15,143 nt of DNA from an uncultured Prevotella sp. (GCA_902477645.1 CABSIA010000067.1:1-15143); one strand, 5' to 3'. Positions 1-8,077 are shown, counted from the stretch's first letter. The notes: generated by a model from the sequence alone, not told the origin. Translations and numbers: made by a program.

Positions 1-3000
1 CCCGTCAAGAGGCTTAATCAAAATTGTGTCGTTGCCCGCCATTGTGAACATTGCGCCTCCGACGTTAAGCCTGCTGTTTGTTGTGGCTTTAACCTTTATA
101 ACAATTGTTGCTCCATTATGCATAATGAAGTTTGAAGAAGTCTTGAGCATTCCCGCTGAGTTTTCTCCATATCCCGGCTCTATAATGGAGCCGCCCTGTG
201 CGATGATGCTGTTTGTAGAACCAGTACCGGCCAAGGTTGCCCCCTTAGCTACGGTTACTGTACCGGCAGTTGCATTGCCTGTGACATTGAAGACTGTAAC
301 CTTACCTTCCTTGACAGTGATGCTCGACGTGTTGGCATTGCCTCTAATTGTCCAGTTGCCAGTTCCAATCTTTGTTATAGACTTGGCAGAAAGAATACCG
401 CTGAATGCCGCATCAGAATTGTTACTGCCAACAGACCACGACTCATTATCGGCGCCAAACACCGGCTTGTCAGCAAAATTGCTGCAGCCCGCAGCATCGG
501 CAAGAGCTCCTACGGTAAGACCTGCGCTGACAGTAGTTCCAGAGCCGCCCTGATAGTGACGTACAGATGCGCCATCGCCAAGGGTAAGCGTAAGACGCTT
601 CATATCGGTAACCGAAGACATAAGACGCGAGGCGCCATTTATATGCAAGTTGCCATCGAAAGCAGAGAAGTTGGTGCTGATGTCAAAACGTACACCGCCA
701 GTGTTCAGAACCAATGTTCCATTGCCGGCAACACAGCCTTGCAGATAAGCACGGGCAACACCGTCGACAGTCAGTTTTGCACCTTCCGCTATTGTTATTG
801 CCTGCTTGAGAGAGGGAATTGTCGACATGCTACTGTTTGCGACGAAACGGTAGCGTGTGTCAGAGCCTGTTACGAGTAGAGGCGCAGTGCCAAACGATGT
901 GCGCCAGTCGCCCTGTGCCAAGGTTCCCTGAGTAAGAACCACACCCTTAACAGCATTTGCAGATGTCTGGATAAAGCTCAGCTGACCTGGACCTTCCTTT
1001 ACAAGCACGCCGTTGGTGCCGATAATTGTGCCTCCGAGAGCTAACGAGCCGTTAGAGCGGCTGACTTTTATACGTGCAGAGTCGGTAAGTGTTATGCCAT
1101 GGTTGGTAGAGCCGTTGGTACCGGTGTATTCAAGACATGCGCCATTGATTTGCAGGTTGGCAGGCGCACTTGTCGCATTGCCTATAGTGCAAGGCTGACC
1201 GGCATCGAGAATAGAAGACACCGACAGAGTACCGCCATTTATGACAGTTTTGCCGGTATAGTCGTTGGCTGAAAGATTCATGTAGAGAGTACCCTTGCCC
1301 TCTTTCACCAAGTCGCCAGTGCCGGAAATGGCGCCGCTGCCATTAAATGTATAGCTGTTGTCGGTACGGACGGTAATACCCTGCTGCAGCATACGGCCAT
1401 TAACCTCAACAGTATGGTTGTCTGAGCTGTCGTCGAATACTATCTTGTCGTTGCTTACAAACGGTGTAGCCGCATCATTGGCAGAGAAGTTGGGAGTGGT
1501 ATAGTCCCAAATGCTGTTCTCACAGCCTGTCCATACAACATTGTCGGAAGCAGGACGCGAGGTGTCGACAACAAGACGGAGACTTGTGCCGTCGTTAACA
1601 ATACGGAACGGATGACCGTCAAGACCTTTCACAACCAACATGTCAGTCTCTGCCTCTACACCCTGTGAGGCCTCAAGCAGAATGTACTCTCCAGCCAAAG
1701 CACTGTTGTCGTCAGTGTCAGCGGCTATTACAAATGTCAGCGGCTTCTTTACCACGAGCTTGCCATTTACAACAATCTTGCCGGCTGCACCGTTGCTGAT
1801 TTTAGTTTCTACAACGAGTCCGTTGTCAACGTTGAGCGGTTTTCCGAAAGTCATCTGTCCAACAGGCATAAGGCGGCATCCTTGCTGATGCAGCGAGCCT
1901 TCAAAACTCACGTTGCCATTTACGGTCGTATTACCTCCGAGTGTGCCGTTTGCCTTAAGCTCAAGATTGCTGCTGATGGTGCCGTTTACATTCAGTGTGC
2001 CCTCGCTGACTATCACGCAGCCCGTGGTAGTAATGTTGGCATTGACAGTAGCTGCACCACGTCCGCTCTTCCAGACATTTCCTGTTCCGCCGACAGCACC
2101 TGTTCCACTGATGGTATAGTCGTGACCTACAGGCGGCATGAGATAAGTAGCTGCCGGACATACCTCGCTGTTGAGAGCTATAGCAGAAGAGTTGTCACCA
2201 GAAATGTCGAAAATAATACTCTTACCGTCTGCATAAGCGCTCAGTGACGCAAGGTCAAAAGTAGTAAATCCAGATTTTCCAACACCCCACTCGCTACCCT
2301 TGCTCCAACGCAAATCTGTTACCATAACAGGAGGCAATGGAGGCATAAGCATCTGATAGCCAAGATAGAACGAAGTGTTTGGCGACTGATAATAGCCACG
2401 GGTTGTGCAGTCAAGACGATAATGCGGGTCGTGCTGCAATGTGTAGAGACTATGACCGGTTGGCAGGTTTGTAGTGTAGCCGACAAGTCCGAGGTTGCGT
2501 CCGCCTGGATTGTAAAGCAGTATAACCTCCTCACGCCAGTCGCCTATGATATCACCCCAGAAAGCCGGTCTCACAGCCCAACCGGCATGTGTTCCCCACT
2601 GACTTTCCTGTGAGAACTCAGCCAGACGTGCGCCATTGTATTTGGTTATCATCGCATTGGAGCCATAGCCGCTGCCGCCCGGCGAGTTGAGCACCTCACG
2701 CCCAAGGTCACCGTCCCACCAGATACCCTCGTACGGATATGAAGTGTCACCCTCTTTGACAACCTCGCCCTTGCAGTCATATAGATTTGCCATGGTACTA
2801 TATATCTCATAGCCAAGGTACAATGAGTCGACATCCATACATTCGCCACGGCCGACATCACTTATCGACGGCATATACCACTCCTTAATATGCTCGCCTG
2901 TGGCTGCATCATAGATGAGTTGTCCCATTAGCGAAGACTGCTGTATGGCATACGTCTCCATGCCAGGGCGTGTAGGATCTATGTCGCTTACGCGGAATCG

Positions 3001-4212
3001 GTCGCCATGCCCTATGCCCGCCGAGAATACCATGTTGCGGACAGGATTAACACCAAAGCCTCCCTGTAGAAGCTCGTCTATGCCGTCACCGTCGACATCG
3101 GCAACACGCAACTGGTGAAACTCCGCAGGCCAAGGTGTCTTGTCGTTGCGGCTCCATGTATAACTATGATGCCAATTAGACGGTGTGGCGCCATTCCAGT
3201 CGTAGCGGAATTCGAAAACATAGTTATGATGAGTTTTGTCTGTAGTACGGTCGAGGCATTCCATCATCAGCGAGGGGTGAATGCCGTCTGTATATGTTAT
3301 ACAGAAATGACCGCCCATATAAGCATATTCATGTCCCTCGTTGTCGCTCATGTATTTGGCACGCTTGTCGCGCCCATAAAAGTCGACACCGTCTGTAACC
3401 TTAGAATAGTCGAGCTCGGCAGAAGTCAGCTCGGCACCAGTAAGTCCGTCTACAACCGTGATGTAGAATGGCGGCACACGTGTGGCATGACTGGTATAGT
3501 CTTCTATGCCGTCGCCGTCAATGTCACAGACACTGCTATTGAAAGGATACAGCCCAAAACCATTGTCTGCCCGGTTCCAGAAGCGTGTACCCTCAGAGGT
3601 ACGCAACATCACCTCTGCCTTGCCGTCGCAATTGATGTCGTAGGCAACAACCATGTCGTTTTGTCCGTCGCACAGTCTCACATTTCGCCCCATGTCGACA
3701 GTCCACAGATACGTGCCGTCGCTCTTGTATGCCTGCACCTTGTCGGTATTTACGCTACGGTTGCGCGATATCTGAGCTACAATATAGTCATATTCTCCGT
3801 CACCGTCGAGATCGGCAGGCCAGGCATATTTGGCATCGTAGCTGTCAGGGTCACAGACTGTTGTCTCGAAAAGAATTTTCATAAAGGCATTTGAGTATTG
3901 CTGTGCGGATGCATCGTATACAAATTGTCCGGCCAGCGCCTCCACTTCCTTTCCGTTTATTGACGGAACAACACGGAACACATCGGCGTCTGAAATAGTC
4001 TTAGGCACGATGTTGGTATTTTTAACTGATCCAATCCGTGTTCCATTTTGGTAAACATTGTAAACGGTATTTGCATCCTCACTGGCAAGTCGGCGCTCGG
4101 CATTACGCACAACTGCAACGACACCTCGTCCCAATGGCTGCTGCAGCCGCTGGGCGGTTGCCGTAGCCAAGGCTGTAAGCCCCAACAGAAAGATAGGAAT
4201 TCTTTTTTTCAT
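1..4212 (-). CDS. Secreted family-11 rhamnogalacturonan lyase fused to autotransporter-type beta-repeat tail (C-terminus outside window)
   Basis: The minus-strand frame from the ATG at 4212 is open to base 1 (1404 codons, no stop), so the C-terminus is missing. Residues 1-20 form a signal peptide, cleaved after A-T-A before Q21. Residues about 22-630 resemble PL11 (YesW/YesX-type) lyases: a GRGVVAV-like start, then DLDGDGEYDY (134-143), DINCDGKAEV (192-201), DIDGDGIEDY (230-239), GHGD (401-404) in a GHGDRFRVSDID context, and GDIIGDWREEV (553-563). The Asp/Gly-rich loops suit the calcium-rich beta-propeller of this family, which cleaves RG-I by beta-elimination. From about 635 on the protein is low-complexity and rich in Gly, Asn and Thr. 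It carries autotransporter-associated strand motifs: WTG at 894, TGDLVKEGKGTLYMN (965-979) followed by YTGKT, VKEGPGQLSF (1071-1080) and ITKIGTGNWTIRG (from 1279). The usual SWRLL-like stretch near the N-terminus is not obvious, so the lyase is divergent. Surface display or type IX export is possible, but the deciding end is not visible. Confidence 0.85.
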   Translation of the reverse strand, partial: MKKRIPIFLLGLTALATATAQRLQQPLGRGVVAVVRNAERRLASEDANTVYNVYQNGTRIGSVKNTNIVPKTISDADVFRVVPSINGKEVEALAGQFVYDASAQQYSNAFMKILFETTVCDPDSYDAKYAWPADLDGDGEYDYIVAQISRNRSVNTDKVQAYKSDGTYLWTVDMGRNVRLCDGQNDMVVAYDINCDGKAEVMLRTSEGTRFWNRADNGFGLYPFNSSVCDIDGDGIEDYTSHATRVPPFYITVVDGLTGAELTSAELDYSKVTDGVDFYGRDKRAKYMSDNEGHEYAYMGGHFCITYTDGIHPSLMMECLDRTTDKTHHNYVFEFRYDWNGATPSNWHHSYTWSRNDKTPWPAEFHQLRVADVDGDGIDELLQGGFGVNPVRNMVFSAGIGHGDRFRVSDIDPTRPGMETYAIQQSSLMGQLIYDAATGEHIKEWYMPSISDVGRGECMDVDSLYLGYEIYSTMANLYDCKGEVVKEGDTSYPYEGIWWDGDLGREVLNSPGGSGYGSNAMITKYNGARLAEFSQESQWGTHAGWAVRPAFWGDIIGDWREEVILLYNPGGRNLGLVGYTTNLPTGHSLYTLQHDPHYRLDCTTRGYYQSPNTSFYLGYQMLMPPLPPVMVTDLRWSKGSEWGVGKSGFTTFDLASLSAYADGKSIIFDISGDNSSAIALNSEVCPAATYLMPPVGHDYTISGTGAVGGTGNVWKSGRGAATVNANITTTGCVIVSEGTLNVNGTISSNLELKANGTLGGNTTVNGNVSFEGSLHQQGCRLMPVGQMTFGKPLNVDNGLVVETKISNGAAGKIVVNGKLVVKKPLTFVIAADTDDNSALAGEYILLEASQGVEAETDMLVVKGLDGHPFRIVNDGTSLRLVVDTSRPASDNVVWTGCENSIWDYTTPNFSANDAATPFVSNDKIVFDDSSDNHTVEVNGRMLQQGITVRTDNSYTFNGSGAISGTGDLVKEGKGTLYMNLSANDYTGKTVINGGTLSVSSILDAGQPCTIGNATSAPANLQINGACLEYTGTNGSTNHGITLTDSARIKVSRSNGSLALGGTIIGTNGVLVKEGPGQLSFIQTSANAVKGVVLTQGTLAQGDWRTSFGTAPLLVTGSDTRYRFVANSSMSTIPSLKQAITIAEGAKLTVDGVARAYLQGCVAGNGTLVLNTGGVRFDISTNFSAFDGNLHINGASRLMSSVTDMKRLTLTLGDGASVRHYQGGSGTTVSAGLTVGALADAAGCSNFADKPVFGADNESWSVGSNNSDAAFSGILSAKSITKIGTGNWTIRGNANTSSITVKEGKVTVFNVTGNATAGTVTVAKGATLAGTGSTNSIIAQGGSIIEPGYGENSAGMLKTSSNFIMHNGATIVIKVKATTNSRLNVGGAMFTMAGNDTILIKPLDG

Positions 4213-4243
4213 TTAATAGATGTTTATAGTTTATTTCTGCCCC

Positions 4244-4251
4244 CAAAGGTA
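4244..4251 (-). promoter_or_regulatory. Promoter -7 box of the lyase gene
   Basis: On the minus strand these bases read TACCTTTG, a full match to the Bacteroidales -7 consensus TAnnTTTG, 31 bases before the lyase ATG. Nineteen bases further upstream, at 4271-4274, the sequence reads AATT rather than TTTG, so the -33 element is effectively missing. That suggests a promoter dependent on an activator, an inference supported by the tandem repeat starting at the same place. Confidence 0.6.
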
Positions 4252-4270
4252 GTGTATTATCGTACTATGA

Positions 4271-4310
4271 AATTGGCAAATTTCTACGAATTATTGTAAA
4301 TTCCTACGAA
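4271..4310. repeat. Tandem 20-bp direct repeat, candidate activator site
   Basis: Two adjacent 20-bp units (4271-4290 and 4291-4310) agree at 14 of 20 positions. Their last 13 bases, AAATTTCTACGAA and AAATTCCTACGAA, differ once. The array begins where the -33 box of the lyase promoter should lie and extends upstream. Two direct half-sites spaced about two helical turns apart suit an AraC-type DNA-binding domain, such as that of the hybrid two-component regulators controlling many Bacteroidales polysaccharide genes. No regulator gene is visible, so the role is inferred. Confidence 0.55.
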
Positions 4311-4337
4311 GAGGCTTTTTTAATCAGCCACCTATCC

Positions 4338-7316
4338 TCATTTTTCAAGCGTAACAGCCATTATACCTATAACCACCTCATTTGACAGAGTTTTCAATCT
4401 CAAAGTCTCAAGCCGCTTCCGCGGATTAAGATTTATGCACAGTATTTGAGCCGCACCAGAAGGTATGGCGTTGTCGGCTGCCGTACGTGGCTTTGCAGCC
4501 ACAATGCCTTTCTGCTGCAGAGTGTCGAGCAGACTTCGGCTAACAATGCCACTGCCCAGATGCAGACGGTAAGGACGTGGCCCGGCAGCACGAAAGGCAA
4601 GCCCGTCTACAAAATAATCCTGTTCGATAGGGCACCAGTTGTCAGGGTTTCGGAGCCTCAAAGTATCGGATGTGCCGTCTGAATATATTGCCACCACCAA
4701 GCCGTTGTCTATGCGGCTCTGCATGTTGTTGGTGCTGCCGGCCATAAGGAGCCATGCCCGCCGGGCCTTGTCTTTAACAGGAATATTGATGCTGTCGGGA
4801 TAATTGTCCCAAAGCGATGTGAAAGCAATATTCTCTCCATCGGATGGTGAGGCAAAGGTTACGCCACAACGGGTGTCGAAGATACCGTCAACAATACATG
4901 CTCTGAAAACAGAGTCTGAGATCTCGGCAGTCTTCTTTGGCAAACACCATTCGCCAATACCCTGAACGGGTATCTGAAGAGTGGTATATGGCGGACGTGG
5001 AGTAAGATATTTGTTACGGAAAATATCATCAACATTTGAATTGAAAGGCACCTTCAGATAGCGTGTCTTAACTTTTGCCTCCGCCGACGGCATATCAGCA
5101 AGTCCAAGAGACTGGGAGAACAGGTTTTCAACCTGCCTTTCCATATATGGCTGTTCTCCCGTGTGCGGCAGGTTGGAAACCTGCCCTTCCAGCCATTGCT
5201 CCGTCACCTCAAGCACCTGCTGACGACTGGCAGAGCCTGCAACTTCGGCAAATTGTCCGTCACCAAGACTTATACGCCACACCATGGAGAGCGGTTGGGC
5301 AAAGTTCTGTGTGACGTGGAGACGGCGTACGCCTCCCTTTTTCTCATACTTATATGCAATATATGGTGTAGAGATAGACGCACTGTCCCAATGCGACGGA
5401 AAAGCAGGCTGCAAAACGCAACGCCCGTTCATGGCATCGGGACGTATGCCAAACAATCCGTTGACAACAGCACGTGAGGTTATGCCGACATTGTCGCCAA
5501 AGTCACGGTAGGCCTCCGAGCGTGCTTTATCGTAATAGCTTATCTGACCGAAGTTGCCAGGACTGGCACCAAGAAACATTTCGTCAAGAATGTCGCTCTT
5601 CAACAGTGCGAAACCCTCATCGTTGCGTCCGGCCTCGAACAGAGCCAACGCCATGTTTGCCACCTCCTCGTGTGCTACATTGTTTGTGCTCCAGTCGTAA
5701 GGCATCCAGTCGGTAGTGGATATTGTATGCCCGACAACAGCCCCGTCATCAGAGCGCACAGGAATATGCGGAATGTTGTCGATGACATATTGTGTTGACT
5801 GCCATGCCTGGAGGTCGGTCGTAACTCCGCAGTCTATAGGTGTATATATAGACCATAAAGCAGGACTCTCATGCAGCCGCTTGTAGCCCATCAAGTCCTG
5901 ATACTCCGCCCAATGTCCCTTATCTTTCAGCCACAGCCGCTCATTCATGGCCGTGCGTATAGCCTCTGCCTCATTGCGGTATGGCGTAGGATCATAGCCG
6001 AGAATTTCCGCCATTCGCGCGGCAAGCAGATTGCCACGGTAATTGTAGGCCGAGCTATGGGTTACGGCACCGCCGCTATACCACAGCGCATCGCTTGCCC
6101 AAATGCAGCAATAGGCATCATAAAGGTGGTCGCCGTCGGGGTCAAAATTGCGCTTCTCCCATGCCAAGTGTCTTACTACGACATCCCACATACGACGCAT
6201 CATAACAGTATCGGCATCATAGCAGAAATGCCACAACAATTCGTCAATATAGTTGAGATTCATATCGTAGTGATGCATCTTGTTGTTGTTCTCAGGATTG
6301 CGGCAGATGTAGCCGTTTGAGTACATCTGAGTTCCCCACTTCTTCTCTGCCCGCGCCAAATTCTGCTCAGGGTCTTGTGTGGGATGTGGATATATAGGCT
6401 CAACATCTGTTACCTGACTCTTTGCGTATGCCTCAAAATGCGTCTTAGCCCGTTGGCTCCAGCCAAGCACGTCAGCAAGATATGCCGCACGCCATCCGGC
6501 CAAAGGCATCCGCCAGCCTATACAGCCATGCAGCCATGTAGAGCCGTCCCAAAGACCATTTGACGCAGCCACAAGGTTAGCGTCTATAGTATTGATAAAA
6601 GGATCGGGGGTTGTGAAACTGAGTATCGATGTAAGCTGTTCGGTAGCCAGTCTCTCTCTGTCAAATGCTAATGACACCTGCCCATTGCCCGCATCGGCCT
6701 CAGGCTTTGCGCCATTGGGTAACCTGAAGGCAGCCTTGCCCTGCCCGCCATTGATGGTGACGGCCACAATATCGGCAGATGTCCCAGGTTTGGCATCGTA
6801 ACTCTCACGAGGCTCCATTCCGAGGTCGCCCTCACGGTGCATGCCGTTTCTCCTCGTCGGACGGGAGGTCAATGTTATTGTAATGTCTGACTCAAATCCG
6901 CTTGACTGTATTTCAAACAGCGCAGCTTCTTCGTGTTGTGCGGCAACGGCAACAAAACTCATCTCGCCATTACCCCAACGGTTATCCCTCAAACGGTATG
7001 AGCGTATACCTCCACGATAGCGTGCCTCGCACCATGATGTGCTGTCGAGAGCTACCGTACAGTTATTGTAGGTAACGGAAAAAGAAATGTTCCTGTTGTT
7101 GCGCTTATCATACGTTGCAAACAGCGGACGGTCGCTTGTCTCAAGACGGTAAAGGGTCTCAGAGCCATACAAAGCCCTGGTATAACGGTTTTCACCATTG
7201 GTACATACTATGTAACCATTGTCTGGACGATAGCTCATCGTCCTTGCTGCCTTCTCTTGTGCTGTAGCAGATAAAGACACTGCCAGCATAAGGCCAAAAA
7301 TAATTGTTTGTCTCAT
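4338..7316 (-). CDS. Secreted DUF4450-type protein with six-hairpin glycosidase-like core
   Basis: Predicted protein of 992 aa. The signal peptide is MRQTIIFGLMLAVSLSATA, cleaved before Q20. The N-terminal region (about 25-235) is probably beta-rich and contains NGENRYTRALYGSETLYRLE (40-59), which I associate from memory with DUF4450 proteins of Bacteroidetes. Residues about 245-640 look like an (alpha/alpha)6 toroid: WDGSTWLHGCIGWRMPLAGW (256-275), then HYDMNLNYIDELLWH (349-363), DPDGDHLYDAYCCIW (392-406) and AVTHSSAYNYRGNLLAARM (417-435). Such barrels occur in GH78, GH95, GH127 and related glycosidases. A beta-rich segment follows, then a linker holding a repeat-derived insertion (about 711-735) and a C-terminal domain of about 245 residues. 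Substrate and catalytic residues cannot be assigned; RG-I or a side chain is suggested only by the lyase next door. It lies 125 bp upstream of the lyase gene on the same strand, but each appears to have its own promoter. Family assignment is moderate; secretion and glycosidase-like fold are better supported. Confidence 0.8.
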   Translation of the reverse strand: MRQTIIFGLMLAVSLSATAQEKAARTMSYRPDNGYIVCTNGENRYTRALYGSETLYRLETSDRPLFATYDKRNNRNISFSVTYNNCTVALDSTSWCEARYRGGIRSYRLRDNRWGNGEMSFVAVAAQHEEAALFEIQSSGFESDITITLTSRPTRRNGMHREGDLGMEPRESYDAKPGTSADIVAVTINGGQGKAAFRLPNGAKPEADAGNGQVSLAFDRERLATEQLTSILSFTTPDPFINTIDANLVAASNGLWDGSTWLHGCIGWRMPLAGWRAAYLADVLGWSQRAKTHFEAYAKSQVTDVEPIYPHPTQDPEQNLARAEKKWGTQMYSNGYICRNPENNNKMHHYDMNLNYIDELLWHFCYDADTVMMRRMWDVVVRHLAWEKRNFDPDGDHLYDAYCCIWASDALWYSGGAVTHSSAYNYRGNLLAARMAEILGYDPTPYRNEAEAIRTAMNERLWLKDKGHWAEYQDLMGYKRLHESPALWSIYTPIDCGVTTDLQAWQSTQYVIDNIPHIPVRSDDGAVVGHTISTTDWMPYDWSTNNVAHEEVANMALALFEAGRNDEGFALLKSDILDEMFLGASPGNFGQISYYDKARSEAYRDFGDNVGITSRAVVNGLFGIRPDAMNGRCVLQPAFPSHWDSASISTPYIAYKYEKKGGVRRLHVTQNFAQPLSMVWRISLGDGQFAEVAGSASRQQVLEVTEQWLEGQVSNLPHTGEQPYMERQVENLFSQSLGLADMPSAEAKVKTRYLKVPFNSNVDDIFRNKYLTPRPPYTTLQIPVQGIGEWCLPKKTAEISDSVFRACIVDGIFDTRCGVTFASPSDGENIAFTSLWDNYPDSINIPVKDKARRAWLLMAGSTNNMQSRIDNGLVVAIYSDGTSDTLRLRNPDNWCPIEQDYFVDGLAFRAAGPRPYRLHLGSGIVSRSLLDTLQQKGIVAAKPRTAADNAIPSGAAQILCINLNPRKRLETLRLKTLSNEVVIGIMAVTLEK
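5114..5185. repeat. Palindromic repeat inserted in frame within the DUF4450-type gene
   Basis: Two related palindromes lie in tandem: CAGGTT-TTC-AACCTG (5121-5135) and GGCAGGTT-GGA-AACCTGCC (5167-5185). Each is followed by a CTTTCC or CCTTCC tail. The first is enclosed by a further 9-bp inverted pair, GGGAGAACA (5114-5122) and TGTTCTCCC (5152-5160). In the host frame they encode the related peptides EGQVSNLP and ERQVENLF, at about residues 711-735, between the catalytic core and the C-terminal domain. The reading frame is preserved. A repeat-derived linker is the simplest reading. Confidence 0.7.
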
Positions 7317-7333
7317 TAATAGATAGTTTCTGG

Positions 7334-7364
7334 CAAAGATAACACAAACGAATGAAATATAAAA
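7334..7364 (-). promoter_or_regulatory. Promoter of the DUF4450-type gene
   Basis: The minus strand reads TATCTTTG at 7334-7341, a full TAnnTTTG match, with TTTT (3 of 4 bases of the -33 TTTG) at 7361-7364 after the usual 19-base spacer. The box ends 17 bases before the ATG, so the predicted leader is only about ten bases. Supported by motif and spacing only. Confidence 0.5.
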
Positions 7365-7411
7365 GAAAAAAAGGCATTTTTCTTTTTATTCCTGAGCGTA
7401 GCCTATCTTAT

Positions 7412-7442
7412 TTAAGGCGGGTTCTATAAATTCCCACCTTAA
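7412..7442 (-). other. RNA hairpin between the oxidoreductase operon and the DUF4450-type gene
   Basis: Minus-strand RNA would pair UUAAGGUGGG (from 7442) with CCCGCCUUAA (ending at 7412) as a 10-bp stem with one G-U pair. In plus-strand RNA that pair becomes a C-A mismatch. There is no T-run after it on the minus strand. It lies between the terminator hairpin at 7451-7482 and the next promoter, so it could be a backup terminator, an RNA-stabilising 3' end or part of an unrecognised small RNA. The function is not known. Confidence 0.45.
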
Positions 7443-7446
7443 CATT

Positions 7447-7490
7447 AAAAGCCGCCAGACAGGGGGATACCTTTCTGACGGCTAATTTTA
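7447..7490 (-). terminator. Rho-independent terminator of the oxidoreductase operon
   Basis: GCCGCCAGA (7451-7459) and TCTGACGGC (7474-7482) form a 9-bp stem with a 14-base loop. All nine positions pair in minus-strand RNA if one G-U is allowed. The stem is followed on the minus strand by TTTTAATG. It starts about 50 bases after the stop of the gamma-subunit gene, where an operon end is expected. The plus side is also T-rich (TAATTTTATTTTA), but no plus-strand gene ends there. Confidence 0.7.
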
Positions 7491-7531
7491 TTTTATACGA
7501 CTCTTCGACAAGAGTACAATTATCAGGCAAA

Positions 7532-8077
7532 TTACAATATTTCCTTTATCAAGTCCATGCCCTCGGAAACAGCCTGCATGTTGAGAGGAATAAGACCGTG
7601 GTGGCGTTCGGGCAAGCTCTTGAACAGGGCTTTGTTCAAGCCGTCAGTGCTTACAACAGGACAAACCTTAAGCAATGCTCCGAGGACAATCATATTGAAC
7701 ACCTTTGAGTTTTTCATCTCAGCGGCCTTGTCCATGGCATCAACCTCGTAAATCTTAATGTCTGTACGTGTCGGCGGATTGATAATTCCGAAGCCGTCGT
7801 AAATAAGAATGCCGCCAGGCTTTACCTTGCTCTCGAACTTGTCGAGCGAGGGCTGGTTCAGTACTATTGCGACATCGTACTTACTCAATATCGGTGAGCT
7901 GATACGCTCGTCGCTGACTATAACCGTGACATTAGCCGTACCTCCACGCTGCTCGGGACCGTATGCCGGCATCCATGTCACCTCTTTGTCTTCCATGAGT
8001 CCGGAATAGGCGAGAATTTTTCCCATTGAGAGAACGCCCTGTCCTCCGAAACCCGATATTATAATCTCTGTCTTCAT
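7532..8077 (-). CDS. 2-oxoacid:ferredoxin oxidoreductase, gamma subunit
   Basis: This 181-aa protein starts MKTEIIISGFGGQGVLSMGK. The glycine-rich GFGGQG (9-14) is typical of the gamma domain of pyruvate, 2-oxoglutarate and branched-chain 2-oxoacid:ferredoxin oxidoreductases. The length matches stand-alone gamma subunits. With alpha, beta and the small ferredoxin subunit it forms a cytoplasmic complex that oxidatively decarboxylates a 2-oxoacid to its CoA ester and reduces ferredoxin. In archaeal and bacterial enzymes the gamma domain helps bind CoA. Its ATG overlaps the TGA of the beta gene (ATGA, 8074-8077), which implies translational coupling, and no separate Shine-Dalgarno site is seen. 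It is the last gene before the hairpin at 7451-7482. Whether the substrate is 2-oxoglutarate or 2-oxoisovalerate cannot be read from the sequence. Confidence 0.9.
   Translation of the reverse strand: MKTEIIISGFGGQGVLSMGKILAYSGLMEDKEVTWMPAYGPEQRGGTANVTVIVSDERISSPILSKYDVAIVLNQPSLDKFESKVKPGGILIYDGFGIINPPTRTDIKIYEVDAMDKAAEMKNSKVFNMIVLGALLKVCPVVSTDGLNKALFKSLPERHHGLIPLNMQAVSEGMDLIKEIL

Noticed and set aside
26..879. Plus-strand open frames of 175 and 107 codons
   Set aside because: They are antisense to the repeat tail of the lyase. Their Val/Ala/Pro-rich translation mirrors the Asn/Gly/Thr codons on the other strand.
3115..3894. A 259-codon plus-strand open frame
   Set aside because: It lies wholly antisense to the calcium-loop part of the lyase, resembles no protein family I recognise, and is explained by codon bias of the minus-strand gene.
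4313..4337. Possible terminator of the DUF4450-type gene (GGCT...AGCC)
   Set aside because: The stem is only about five base pairs, the A-run lies in its loop, and no T-run follows on the minus strand.
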